Origin: Stenotrophomonas maltophilia
GTDB taxonomy: Bacteria; Pseudomonadota; Gammaproteobacteria; Xanthomonadales; Xanthomonadaceae
Reading direction: 5' to 3'
Length of the DNA stretch: 64,000 bases
Assembly (NCBI RefSeq): GCF_006974125.1
Contig: NZ_CP037858.1
Coordinates: 3,596,001-3,660,000 of the forward strand
Shown here: in pieces, positions 36,803 to 45,151 of the stretch
Layout of the letters: every line of letters begins with the position of its first letter
Numbering within the stretch: the stretch's first letter is position 1
The notes under the pieces: model-generated
Seen by the model: the letters and a program-made list of their open reading frames with translations, nothing else
Database searches by the model: none
Told to the model about the DNA's origin: nothing
Translations under genes and position numbers: made by a program

Positions 36803-37723
36803 ATGAAGGGGATACTGGGGACAACGGCGATCATCATCGCTGCGCTGACCGCTGCGCCGGCCAGCGCTGGAACCCTGTACAAGTGCCAGGGGGCGGACGG
36901 CGTCACCAGTTATGTGAGCAAGCGGGTGGTCGGCGCGCGCTGCATCACCATCAGCTACAGCCGTGACACCCGCCCGGCGCCGCGCCCGGTTGTGGCTGCA
37001 CCGAAGCCTGCGCCGACCACTGTCGCCAGCATCGAACGCAATCCGGTCGCCGTGGCGGCCAGCGCCGCTGCGCCGCCCCCGGTCGCACCGACGCCGGCTG
37101 CGCCAGCCCCGGTCGCGGCACCGGCGGCCTCGCGGGCCGGTCGCATGGTCAGCGGCCAGGTCTATTCCTTCATGAAGGATGGCGTGCGCCACTACACCAG
37201 TGCGCGGCCGACCCAGGTGGCCAACCTCGGCCCGGTGCGCACCATCCGTTACAGTTTCATGGAGCGCTGCTACGCCTGCGGCGTCAACCCGCGTGTGGAC
37301 TTCGGTTCGGTGCGCTTGAACACCACCGCGTTCCAGACCGAGATCACCTCGGCCGCACGCGAGTTCGGCGTCGACGAAGCCGTGGTACGCGCCATCATCC
37401 ATGCCGAGTCGGCCTACAACCCGACCGCGCTCAGCCGTGCTGGTGCGCAGGGCCTGATGCAGCTGATGCCGCCAACCGCCGCGCGCTTCGGGGTCAGTGA
37501 CTCCTACGATGCCGGGCAGAACATCCGTGGTGGCGTGCAGTATCTTGCGTGGTTGCTGAAACGCTTCAATGGTGACCTGACCCTGGCCGCGGCCGGCTAC
37601 AACGCCGGCGAAGGCGCGGTCGACCGCCACGGTGGCGTGCCGCCCTACAGCGAGACCCAGTACTACGTACGCCGGGTCGGGCAGCTGGCCGAACGTTACC
37701 GCACCGCATTGACGCACCAGTAG
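36803..37723 (+). CDS. Secreted lytic transglycosylase (SLT family)
   Basis: 306 residues. A signal peptide (ITALTAAPASAG-like end, cleaved near 22) precedes a DUF4124-like segment (TLYKCQGADGVTSYVS), a proline/alanine linker (about 55-110) and the C-terminal SLT domain. The catalytic glutamate is E202 in IIHAESAYNPTALSRAGAQG; GLMQLMPPTAARFGV and NIRGGVQYLAWLL complete the family signature. It cleaves peptidoglycan glycosidic bonds in the periplasm. Its TAG stop codon is formed by the GTAG head of the SMAG repeat that follows. Confidence 0.9.
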   Translation: MKGILGTTAIIIAALTAAPASAGTLYKCQGADGVTSYVSKRVVGARCITISYSRDTRPAPRPVVAAPKPAPTTVASIERNPVAVAASAAAPPPVAPTPAAPAPVAAPAASRAGRMVSGQVYSFMKDGVRHYTSARPTQVANLGPVRTIRYSFMERCYACGVNPRVDFGSVRLNTTAFQTEITSAAREFGVDEAVVRAIIHAESAYNPTALSRAGAQGLMQLMPPTAARFGVSDSYDAGQNIRGGVQYLAWLLKRFNGDLTLAAAGYNAGEGAVDRHGGVPPYSETQYYVRRVGQLAERYRTALTHQ

Positions 37724-37785
37724 TGTTGGCCGCTGGCCGGCAATCCCAGGGCAATGGCCGGTACTGACCGGCCGCTGGCCGGCAA
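37720..37785 (+). repeat. Two degenerate SMAG palindromes
   Basis: The first copy starts GTAGTGTTGGCCGCTGGCC at 37720 and supplies the preceding gene's stop codon. A second starts GTACTGACCGGCCGCTGGCC at 37761. Both face the same way, between the lytic transglycosylase gene and petA. Confidence 0.7.
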
Positions 37786-37923
37786 CCCCGCAATCAATGT
37801 TGTTGCAATGCGTTGTGTGGCGCGCGACGGTTCCGCTACACTCGCCCATGATTCAATGCGGCTCTGGCCCCCACCGGATCCGCTGGCAGCCTTAAAGCTA
37901 CCTAATCAATATCGGAGTGCCGG

Positions 37924-38544
37924 ATGGCCAACGATGGGGTACACGATCCAGTCAACACCGGACGTCGGCGTTTTCTTTCTGCCACCACAGCCGTGGTGGG
38001 TGCCGTCGGCGTCGGATTCACCGCAGTTCCTTTCATCAAATCCTGGAACCCCAGTGCCCGCGCCAAGCTTGCCGGCGCACCGGTGGTGGCCGACATCAGC
38101 GCCCTGCAGGAAGGCCAACGCCTGATCGTGGAATGGCGTGGCCAGCCGATCTGGATCGTCAAGCGGTCCAAGGCCATCCTCGATGCGTTGCATGGGCTGG
38201 ATGGCCGTCTCAAGGACCCCGAGTCCGGCGAGAAGGACCAGCAGCCGGACTACGTGCTGAAGCAGAACCCCGAGCTGCGCTCGATCAAGCCGGACATCTC
38301 CGTACTGGTCGGCCTGTGCACGCACCTGGGCTGCTCGCCGGAAATGGTCGCCGAGATCCGGCCTGAACCCTACGACCCGCAGTGGAAGGGCGGCTACTTC
38401 TGCCCCTGCCACAAGTCGCGCTTCGATATGTCCGGCCGCGTCTTCAAGGACGTGCCGGCGCCGATCAACCTGAAGGTGCCCGCGCACCATTACCAGGACG
38501 ACAACACCATCATCATCGGTGTCGATCCGCAGGGGGCTGCCTGA
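37924..38544 (+). CDS. petA: Ubiquinol-cytochrome c reductase Rieske protein
   Basis: 206 residues. A Tat-type N-terminus (GRRRFLSATTA) leads into the membrane anchor. The Rieske cluster ligands are C132 and H134 in CTHLGC and C160 and H163 in CPCHKS, with C137 and C162 forming the disulfide. It passes electrons from ubiquinol to cytochrome c1 in the bc1 complex. A GGAG site lies upstream, and a TACACT hexamer (37837-37842) may be a -10 box. The stop overlaps the petB start (TGATG). Confidence 0.95.
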   Translation: MANDGVHDPVNTGRRRFLSATTAVVGAVGVGFTAVPFIKSWNPSARAKLAGAPVVADISALQEGQRLIVEWRGQPIWIVKRSKAILDALHGLDGRLKDPESGEKDQQPDYVLKQNPELRSIKPDISVLVGLCTHLGCSPEMVAEIRPEPYDPQWKGGYFCPCHKSRFDMSGRVFKDVPAPINLKVPAHHYQDDNTIIIGVDPQGAA

Positions 38545-39803
38545 TGGCCAATATCCTCAGCCGTACCGCCAGCGGCGTGGCCGACTGGGTCAACGCCCGC
38601 GCGCCCGGCCTGATGCCGGTCTACCGCAAGCACGTCAGCGAGTACTACGCGCCGAAGAACTTCAACATCTGGTACTACTTCGGTTCGCTGGCGCTGCTGG
38701 TGCTGGTCAACCAGATCGTCACCGGCATCTTCCTGACGATGCACTACAAGACCAACGCCGCCGAAGCGTTCGGTTCCATCGAGTACATCATGCGGGACGT
38801 GGAGTGGGGCTGGCTGATCCGCTACATGCACTCCACCGGGGCCTCGCTGTTCTTCATCGTGGTCTACCTGCACATGTTCCGCGGCCTGCTGTACGGCAGT
38901 TACCAGAAGCCACGCGAGCTGGTGTGGATCCTCGGCATGCTGATCTACCTGGTGCTGATGGCCGAAGCCTTCATGGGCTACGTGCTGCCGTGGGGCCAGA
39001 TGTCGTTCTGGGGCGCCAAGGTGATCATCTCGCTGTTCGGCGCGATACCGGTGATCGGCAACGGCCTGACCGAATGGATCATGGGCGACTACCTGCCCAG
39101 TGACGCCACGCTCAACCGCTTCTTCGCGCTGCATGTCATCGCATTGCCGCTGGTGCTGTTGCTGCTGGTGGTACTGCACCTGGGTGCGCTGCACGAAGTG
39201 GGTTCGAACAACCCCGATGGCGTGGAGATCAAGAAGGGGCCGAAGGGCAACCGCTGGTCGCCGAACGCGCCGGCCGACGGCATTCCGTTCCACCCGTACT
39301 ACACGCTCAAGGATGGCGTCGGTGCGGGCTTCCTGCTGATCATCGCCGCCTTCATCATCTTCTTCGCGCCCGGTTTCGGTGGCCTGTTCCTGGAGCATGA
39401 CAACTTCACCGAGGCCAACCGCCTGGTGACCCCGGAACACATCAAGCCGGTCTGGTACTACACGCCGTACTACGCGATGTTGCGGGTGGTGCCGAACAAG
39501 CTGGGCGGCGTGCTGGTGATGTTCTCGGCCATCGCGATCCTGTTCCTGGTGCCGTGGCTGGACAAGGCGCGGGTGAAGTCGGTGCGCTACCGCGGCTGGA
39601 TCTCGAAGGTGATGCTGGGCGTGCTGGCGGTGTGCTTCGTGTGGCTGGGCGTGATCGGCTCCGGTCCGGGCACCGACGTGCACGAAACCTACATCGGGCG
39701 GGTGCTGACCTTCCTGTACTTCGCGTTCTTCATCACCATGCCGCTATGGACACGGTTGGACAAGACCAAACCGGTACCGGAGAGGGTGACCACCCATGAC
39801 TGA
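38544..39803 (+). CDS. petB: Cytochrome b of the bc1 complex
   Basis: 419 residues with eight or more membrane helices. The heme histidines lie in RYMHSTGASLFF and YLHMFRG on one helix pair and in LNRFFALHVIALPL on the other. The Qo-site signature is present as the variant PVWYYTPYY (PEWY-like region altered to PVWY). GGPKG-like insert GPKGNRWSPN precedes the Qo loop. It is the quinol-oxidising and proton-translocating core. It overlaps petA by one base and petC by eight. Confidence 0.95.
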   Translation: MANILSRTASGVADWVNARAPGLMPVYRKHVSEYYAPKNFNIWYYFGSLALLVLVNQIVTGIFLTMHYKTNAAEAFGSIEYIMRDVEWGWLIRYMHSTGASLFFIVVYLHMFRGLLYGSYQKPRELVWILGMLIYLVLMAEAFMGYVLPWGQMSFWGAKVIISLFGAIPVIGNGLTEWIMGDYLPSDATLNRFFALHVIALPLVLLLLVVLHLGALHEVGSNNPDGVEIKKGPKGNRWSPNAPADGIPFHPYYTLKDGVGAGFLLIIAAFIIFFAPGFGGLFLEHDNFTEANRLVTPEHIKPVWYYTPYYAMLRVVPNKLGGVLVMFSAIAILFLVPWLDKARVKSVRYRGWISKVMLGVLAVCFVWLGVIGSGPGTDVHETYIGRVLTFLYFAFFITMPLWTRLDKTKPVPERVTTHD

Positions 39804-40545
39804 TCGCTGGATGGTCCGGCTGGCCCTGACGGCCGCCCTGATGCTGGGCAGTTTCCTGGCCTCCGCCGCCGAAGGTGGCACCAAGCTTCTGCAGGCCGGC
39901 AACGACCTGGGTGACCGTGCCTCGCTGCAGCGCGGCGCGCAGCTGTACATGAACTACTGCTCCGGTTGCCACGCGCTGAAGTACCTGCGCTATTCGCGGA
40001 TGGCGCAGGACCTGGGCCTGACCGAAGAGGAGGTGATGAACAACCTCAACTTCACCGGCTCGGCGATCGGCGACCCGATCCCGGTGGCGATGCCCAAGGA
40101 GAACGCGGAGAAGTGGTTCGGCAAGATGCCGCCGGACCTCAGCCTGATCGCGCGCGTGCGCGGCAGTGACTGGGTCTACACCTATCTCAAGTCGTTCTAC
40201 CTGGACAGCAGCCGGCCGCTGGGCTGGAACAACGCGCTGTTCGCCAACGCTTCCATGCCCAACCCGCTGTGGGAGATGCAGGGCCTGCAGCATGCCGTGC
40301 ATGGCAAGCCTGAAGCGCCGGGGATGGACCCGCCGGTGACCGGCCTGAGGATCGAAACGCCGGGTTCGGTCGATGCCGGGCAATACGACCAGGCCGTGCG
40401 GGACATCACCAACTTCCTCGAATATGCCGGTGAACCGGCCGCGCTCAAGCGCCAGCAGCTGGGCGTGTGGGTGATCCTGTTCCTGGCCCTGCTGACCTTC
40501 CTGCTGTACCTGTTGAAGAAGGAATACTGGAAGGACGTTCACTGA
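39796..40545 (+). CDS. petC: Cytochrome c1
   Basis: 249 residues. A signal sequence (LALTAALMLGSFLASAA) precedes the mature protein, which binds heme c through C55, C58 and H59 (YCSGCHALKY). A methionine ligand is likely in the ASMPNPLWEM region. One C-terminal helix (LGVWVILFLALLTFLLYLL) anchors it in the membrane. It accepts electrons from the Rieske protein and reduces soluble cytochrome c. It is the last gene of the petABC operon. Confidence 0.95.
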   Translation: MTDRWMVRLALTAALMLGSFLASAAEGGTKLLQAGNDLGDRASLQRGAQLYMNYCSGCHALKYLRYSRMAQDLGLTEEEVMNNLNFTGSAIGDPIPVAMPKENAEKWFGKMPPDLSLIARVRGSDWVYTYLKSFYLDSSRPLGWNNALFANASMPNPLWEMQGLQHAVHGKPEAPGMDPPVTGLRIETPGSVDAGQYDQAVRDITNFLEYAGEPAALKRQQLGVWVILFLALLTFLLYLLKKEYWKDVH

Positions 40546-40679
40546 TTCTGCTGCCGGCCATCGCATGGGCCTATTGGCTTTTGTGATGGTCGGTTGCACA
40601 CTCGGGGAGGAGTCGATCGCCGGCACGGTGCCGGCGGCGCCGATGCGGCAGGCGGTCTCCTGTCGTGGGAGAGCCTTTG

Positions 40680-41315
40680 ATGGCGGCGAGCGTACGCATG
40701 CGCAATACACTGACGCTGTTTTCCTCGAACGACGATGTACTGTGCCACCGTGTACGTCTGGTCCTGGCGGCCAAGGGGGTCACGTTCGACTTCGTTCCGG
40801 TCGATCCGCAGAACCCGCCTGAAGACCTGATCGACCTCAATCCGTACCATTCGGTGCCGACCCTGGTCGAACGCGAGCTGGTGCTGTACGCCGCATCGGT
40901 GGTCAGCGAGTACCTGGACGAACGTTATCCGCATCCGCCGCTGATGCCGGTCGATCCGCTCTCGCGTGCACGCATCCGCCTGGCGATGCTGCGCATCGAG
41001 CACGACTGGGTGCCGCAGGTGCAGGCCATCCAGCTGGGCAACAAGACCCAGGCCGAGGCCGGTCGCAAGCGCCTGAAGGAGCTGCTGACCGCCTCGCTGC
41101 CGCTGTTCAAGGCCAGCAAGTTCTTCCTCAATCCGGAAATGAGCCTGGCCGACTGCGCGATGGCGCCGATCATCTGGCGCCTGCAGTCGCTGGATGTACC
41201 GCTGCCGAAGGACGGCAAGGCGATCGAGGATTATGGCAACCGCATCTTCCGCCACCCCGGCTTCGTCCGCAGCCTGACCGATCAGGAAAAGAAACTACGC
41301 GATCTGCCGGTCTGA
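40680..41315 (+). CDS. sspA: Stringent starvation protein A
   Basis: 211 residues with the GST-like fold but no clear catalytic residue. LTLFSSNDDVLCHRVRLVLAAKG, PEDLIDLNPYHSVPTLVERELVLY and the late PLPKDGKAIEDYGNRIF match SspA. It binds RNA polymerase and modulates stress transcription in other proteobacteria. The ATG at 40680 is used. The gene follows petC and precedes sspB, the usual order. Confidence 0.92.
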   Translation: MAASVRMRNTLTLFSSNDDVLCHRVRLVLAAKGVTFDFVPVDPQNPPEDLIDLNPYHSVPTLVERELVLYAASVVSEYLDERYPHPPLMPVDPLSRARIRLAMLRIEHDWVPQVQAIQLGNKTQAEAGRKRLKELLTASLPLFKASKFFLNPEMSLADCAMAPIIWRLQSLDVPLPKDGKAIEDYGNRIFRHPGFVRSLTDQEKKLRDLPV

Positions 41316-41399
41316 TCCAGCCACGGGTTACCCGTCTGCACGCCGACCGGCGTGCAGGCGATCCGCCCCGGCGGGCCGCCGGGCGCGTACACTTCACGC

Positions 41400-41852
41400 A
41401 TGACCGAAGGCTTCTTCCACATGACCAGCCACCGCCCGTACCTGCTGCGGGCGCTGGTGGAATGGATCAACGACAACCAGCTGACCCCGCACATCCTGGT
41501 CGACGCCGGCGTTCCCGGCGTGCAGGTCCCGCCTTCGGCGGTCAAGGATGGCCGGGTCGTGCTCAACATCGCCGAACGTGCTGTCGTACGGCTGATGATC
41601 GACAACGAGATGGTGAGCTTCTCGGCGCGCTTCTCCGGCACCAGCTATCCGGTACAGGTACCGATCAGCGCCGTGCTGGCCGTCTACGCCCGCGAGACCG
41701 GGCAGGGCATGGCGCTGCCGGACGATATTCCAGGCAACGACACCGCGCCGACCAGCGACGAGCTGCTGCACGATGAAGGTACGCCGCCGGACGATACGCC
41801 GCCGGCCAATCCGCCGCCCAAGGGCCGTCCGAACCTGCGCGTGGTCAAGTAA
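41400..41852 (+). CDS. sspB: ClpXP adaptor SspB
   Basis: 150 residues. The folded domain begins RPYLLRALVEWINDNQLTPHILVDA and includes AVVRLMIDNEMVSFSARFSG, the ssrA-tag binding groove. A disordered acidic/proline-rich linker follows, and the end GRPNLRVVK matches the ClpX-binding tail. It delivers ssrA-tagged proteins to ClpXP. ATG 41400 is used; ATG 41421 (MTSHRPYLL) is equally plausible. Confidence 0.93.
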   Translation: MTEGFFHMTSHRPYLLRALVEWINDNQLTPHILVDAGVPGVQVPPSAVKDGRVVLNIAERAVVRLMIDNEMVSFSARFSGTSYPVQVPISAVLAVYARETGQGMALPDDIPGNDTAPTSDELLHDEGTPPDDTPPANPPPKGRPNLRVVK

Positions 41853-41860
41853 TGTTTCCG

Positions 41861-41888
41861 ACGCCGCCCCGATGGGCGGCGTTTTCCT
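41861..41888 (+). terminator. Rho-independent terminator after sspB
   Basis: ACGCCGCCC and GGGCGGCGT pair across a short loop, followed by TTTCCTTT, nine bases after the sspB stop codon. Confidence 0.8.
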
Positions 41889-41907
41889 TTGCAGGATTTA
41901 CCGGTGG

Positions 41908-41928
41908 GTGCCGACCGTTGGTCGGCAC
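41908..41928. repeat. Short palindrome, SMAG-like variant
   Basis: GTGCCGACC and GGTCGGCAC are nine-base arms around GTT. It shares its core with the palindrome at 33491-33509 and lies between convergent sspB and the DUF3301 gene. Confidence 0.6.
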
Positions 41929-41937
41929 TCAAAGCCC

Positions 41938-42288
41938 TTACACATCCTCGGCATCATCCACATCCGGCCGGATCTGGCTGATCCGCGCCGCCCCCGGGCC
42001 GGTGAACGAGATCAGCTGGTCGCCGCGCAGCACCATGCGGCCTACATGGCGATCGATGCCATCGTAGGAGTACTCGAACTTGAAGGTGCGCTCGAATCCG
42101 AGCCGTCCATCCTCGCCACGCGACAGTCGCAGGCCGGTGGCATGTACCGCCTGATCCAGCCATTGCACGTCGGCTGCGCGGCAGGCATTGCGCCCCAGCT
42201 CGACCGCGCGCTCGGCGGCCGAACGCGCCGCGTTCCAGAAGAAATAGATGATTCCGCCGGCAATCAGCAACAGCAGCAGGGTGGGCAT
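41938..42288 (-). CDS. DUF3301 family protein
   Basis: 116 residues. One N-terminal helix (LLLLLIAGGIIYFFW) is followed by a small domain with AADVQWLDQAVHATGLRLSRGEDGRL and FKFEYSYDGIDRHVGRMVLRG, which fits DUF3301. The function is unknown. ATG 42288 puts the helix at the start, as in the family; an upstream ATG at 42318 is less likely. Next upstream on the same strand is the DUF2272 gene, 68 bases away. Confidence 0.8.
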   Translation of the reverse strand: MPTLLLLLIAGGIIYFFWNAARSAAERAVELGRNACRAADVQWLDQAVHATGLRLSRGEDGRLGFERTFKFEYSYDGIDRHVGRMVLRGDQLISFTGPGAARISQIRPDVDDAEDV

Positions 42289-42355
42289 GGCGTCAGCCGT
42301 CAGAGGTCGATCCCGCAAAGATGGCGGCGAACGCGCGCTGGATCAAGCGCCGGCA

Positions 42356-43357
42356 TCAGTGTGTCGGTCGAGGTTCGTCCGTCACCGGCTGCGCGGGCGC
42401 ACTGGTCGGTTGCGGCACCGGCGTGGGTTGCAACGGCGTGGCAGTGGGCGAGGGCATTACCAGCGGTGAGGTTGCAGTCAGCTGCAGCAGGGCGGCCCAG
42501 TCCTGGCGGTTGAAACTGCATTCTTCCTCACGCCCCGGGGTGCAGCTGGGGTCGATGCCGGTGCTGTTGCGTTCGCGCGCCGGTGGCAGTTTGATCAGCC
42601 CGGTACGATCAAGCTGCAGCAACCGCATCGCCACCGTGTTCATCACGTTGCCGCCAACCAGATACAGCGTCTGGTCGCCACCGAGGTTGGCGGCCACCAC
42701 CACTTCGCAATGCGATTTCCAATGGCCCACCGAGCCATTGCCCAGTGCCTGCACCAGCCCGCTGTAGCTGAGCGTGGTGCTGCGGTCGCGCAGGAAGCAC
42801 AGCAGGTCGCCGGGCGCGGGTTTGGCGGTGGCCGGGTCGACCAGCCGGTAAGGTACGCCCGAGGGGCCGCCCTGGTACGCGGCACGGATGTAGTCGATAT
42901 GGCGTGGCGAGGTGTTGAAGCCCGGAACACCGGCACGCACCATCACCCAGGAAATGAAGGCGGCCGACCACGGGTTGTCAATCAGGAACGCCCGGCAGTC
43001 GCTGTCGGTGTAGCGCGTGCCCAAGGGGGCCAGGCAGCTGCTGGCACCGGCGATGCTGCCCATCGCATTGAGCGTGCCGCTGTCGCGCCAGTAGCCGGCC
43101 ACTCGTCGCCAGGCGATCAGGCCGTTGTCGGCCAGATGATCGCTTTCGGCTTCGGTGACGCTGAGGCTGGCCGCACGGCCATCACGATCGATGAAGGGGC
43201 GGAACCACAACCGGTGCTCGTTGCAGGCGGTGTTGCGGATGGCCACCGCCAATGGGCTCAGGCCGAAGCGCGGTGGCACATCGCAGGCTTCGGCGGCAGC
43301 CGCAGACAGCGGGGTCGCGGCCAGCAGCAGGCAGGCAGGCAAGAGCATCCGGCGCAT
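42356..43357 (-). CDS. DUF2272 domain secreted protein
   Basis: 333 residues. A signal peptide (LLPACLLLAATPLSAAAA) is followed by a domain with NPWSAAFISWVMVRAGVPGF, PAPGDLLCFLRDRS and HCEVVVAANLGG. This looks like an NlpC/P60-like fold lacking an obvious catalytic cysteine at the usual place, and fits DUF2272. The C-terminal 45 residues are a proline/threonine-rich tail. Several cysteines suggest disulfides in the periplasm. Function is unknown. Confidence 0.8.
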   Translation of the reverse strand: MRRMLLPACLLLAATPLSAAAAEACDVPPRFGLSPLAVAIRNTACNEHRLWFRPFIDRDGRAASLSVTEAESDHLADNGLIAWRRVAGYWRDSGTLNAMGSIAGASSCLAPLGTRYTDSDCRAFLIDNPWSAAFISWVMVRAGVPGFNTSPRHIDYIRAAYQGGPSGVPYRLVDPATAKPAPGDLLCFLRDRSTTLSYSGLVQALGNGSVGHWKSHCEVVVAANLGGDQTLYLVGGNVMNTVAMRLLQLDRTGLIKLPPARERNSTGIDPSCTPGREEECSFNRQDWAALLQLTATSPLVMPSPTATPLQPTPVPQPTSAPAQPVTDEPRPTH

Positions 43358-43420
43358 GCGCGGCTCCTGTGGGGGATGACCGCAGCGTCGCAGCGCCGTC
43401 GTGAACGCCGGGTGTGAGAA

Positions 43421-43463
43421 CGGGGTCAGATCCCTTTTCCACGGGAAAAGGGATCTGACCCCG
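43421..43463. repeat. Perfect 20-bp inverted repeat with 3-base loop
   Basis: CGGGGTCAGATCCCTTTTCC is followed by ACG and then its exact reverse complement. It lies between the nadC stop and the DUF2272 start and could end nadC transcription. The GGGGTCAGATCCCTTTTCC word recalls REP-type repeats of Xanthomonadaceae and differs from the SMAG family. Confidence 0.85.
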
Positions 43464-43471
43464 GCCAGGCC

Positions 43472-44323
43472 TCAACCCGGCGGCGGGCCCAGCTTCAGGG
43501 AAAGATCGATGGCCTGCACGTGCTTGGTCAGTCCACCGATGGAGATGCAGTCCACGCCGTCTTCGGCGATCGAACGCAGGCCACCCAGTCCCACGCTGCC
43601 GGAGACTTCCAGCGGAATGCGGCCCGCCGTGATGCGCACCGCCTCGCGGCGCAGGTCGGGGCTGAAGTCATCCAGCAGGATGCGCTCGCAACCGGCTTCC
43701 AGTGCCTGGCGCAGCTGCGCCAGATCCTCGACCTCGACCACCAGCGGCAGCCCAGGCCATTGCCGGCGTGCGGCGGCCACGGCCGCGGCCAGCGAACCGG
43801 CGGCACGGATATGGTTTTCCTTCAGCATTACCGTGTCGTAGAGGCCGAAGCGGTGGTTCTCGCCGCCGCCACAGCGCACTGCGTACTTCTGCGCCAGGCG
43901 CAGGCCGGGCAGGGTCTTGCGGGTGTCGAGGATGCGCGTGCCGGTACCGGCCACGGCGGCCACGTAGCGGGCCGTAGTGGTGGCGGTGCCGGACAGCGTC
44001 TGCAGGAAATTCAGCGAGGTGCGCTCGGCACTGACCAGGCTGCGGCTGCGGCCGTGCAGCAGGGCCAGCACGGTGCCGGCAGTGACCGCGTCACCTTCGG
44101 AGACACGCCATTCGATGCGCACGTCCGGGTCGAGCGCGCGGTGGGTGGCGTCGAACCATGGGCGGCCGGCGATCACTCCGTCCTGCTTGCACAGCAGGTA
44201 AGCGCTGTCGGCCTGGTCGGGCAGCAGGGCGGCGGTGACGTCACCGCTGCCCAGGTCCTCGGCCAGCGCACGCGCGACATCGGCGGCGACAACGGCCGCA
44301 TCCGGCGTCGGCAGCGCGCTCAT
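43472..44323 (-). CDS. nadC: Nicotinate-nucleotide diphosphorylase (carboxylating)
   Basis: 283 residues. EDLGSGDVTAALLP near the start, ERTSLNFLQTLSGTAT, DTRKTLPGLRLAQKYAVRCGGGENHR (phosphoribosyl pyrophosphate and quinolinate site) and LEVSGSVGL are the QPRTase signatures. It makes nicotinate mononucleotide from quinolinate in NAD synthesis. Its start overlaps the stop of the Trm112-like gene by four bases. Confidence 0.95.
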   Translation of the reverse strand: MSALPTPDAAVVAADVARALAEDLGSGDVTAALLPDQADSAYLLCKQDGVIAGRPWFDATHRALDPDVRIEWRVSEGDAVTAGTVLALLHGRSRSLVSAERTSLNFLQTLSGTATTTARYVAAVAGTGTRILDTRKTLPGLRLAQKYAVRCGGGENHRFGLYDTVMLKENHIRAAGSLAAAVAAARRQWPGLPLVVEVEDLAQLRQALEAGCERILLDDFSPDLRREAVRITAGRIPLEVSGSVGLGGLRSIAEDGVDCISIGGLTKHVQAIDLSLKLGPPPG

Positions 44324-44589
44324 GCGGCCGGGAAGTCGGTGATCTGGGCAGTGGGAATGGCTTCCTCGGCCAGCAGCACCGGGATGCCGTCGTCAACGCG
44401 GAACACCTGCTTGCGGTCGCGGGTGACCAGCGCTTCGCGCAGCGGCTGCGCCAGCGGGTTGCCATCGGCCTTGTTCACCGCGCCGGCGGAAATGGCCTTG
44501 TTGAGGGCTTCCAGGCCCTTGCCATCCAGCAGGGACAGGGGCTGGCGGGTGTCCGGCGACACCAGCAGGTCGAGCAGCTTGCGATCCAT
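44320..44589 (-). CDS. Trm112 family protein
   Basis: 89 residues beginning MDRKLLDLLVSPDTRQPLSLL and including VFRVDDGIPVLLAEEAIP, the family signature. The usual zinc cysteines are missing (SPDTRQPL in place of a CP..CKGPL-like stretch), as in many short bacterial members. The function is unclear; eukaryotic Trm112 activates methyltransferases. It overlaps nadC and diverges from purE across 58 bases. Confidence 0.85.
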   Translation of the reverse strand: MDRKLLDLLVSPDTRQPLSLLDGKGLEALNKAISAGAVNKADGNPLAQPLREALVTRDRKQVFRVDDGIPVLLAEEAIPTAQITDFPAA

Positions 44590-44647
44590 GGTTCTTCGTC
44601 TTGCGTGGAAGATGGCTAGAATACGTCTTTAAGGCAGGTGACGGCCA

Positions 44648-45151
44648 ATGACCCCCAACCCGATCGCGCCGCTTGTCGGCATCGTCATGGGTTCCCGTTC
44701 CGACTGGGAAACCATGCAGCACGCCGCCCAGAAGCTTGAAGCCCTGGGTGTTCCGTTCGAAGTGAAGGTGGTGTCCGCGCATCGGACGCCGGATGTGTTG
44801 TTCAGTTACGCCGAGCAGGCGGGCCCGCGTGGCCTGCGCGCCATCATCGCCGGTGCCGGCGGGGCCGCGCACCTTCCGGGCATGATCGCCGCCAAGACCG
44901 CCGTGCCGGTGCTGGGCGTGCCGGTGCAGTCCAAGGCCCTCAACGGCATGGATTCGCTGCTGTCGATCGTGCAGATGCCGGCCGGCATCCCGGTCGCCAC
45001 CTTCGCCATCGGTAATGCCGGCGCGTCCAACGCCGCGCTGTTCGCCGCTGCGATGCTGGCCAGCGACCAGCCGGCGATCGGCCAGGCGCTCGACGCGTTC
45101 CGTGCGCGCCAGACCGAAGACGTGATGGCCCACGACGATCCGCGCCAATGA
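44648..45151 (+). CDS. purE: N5-carboxyaminoimidazole ribonucleotide mutase
   Basis: 167 residues. [23 protein letters not shown] (substrate histidine) and [16 protein letters not shown] are PurE class I signatures. It moves the carboxylate of N5-CAIR to C4 of the ring in purine synthesis. A TAGAAT hexamer at 44617-44622 may be its -10 box. The stop overlaps purK (ATGA at 45148-45151). Confidence 0.96.
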   Translation: MTPNPIAPLVGIVMGSRSDWETMQHAAQKLEALGVPFEVKVVSAHRTPDVLFSYAEQAGPRGLRAIIAGAGGAAHLPGMIAAKTAVPVLGVPVQSKALNGMDSLLSIVQMPAGIPVATFAIGNAGASNAALFAAAMLASDQPAIGQALDAFRARQTEDVMAHDDPRQ

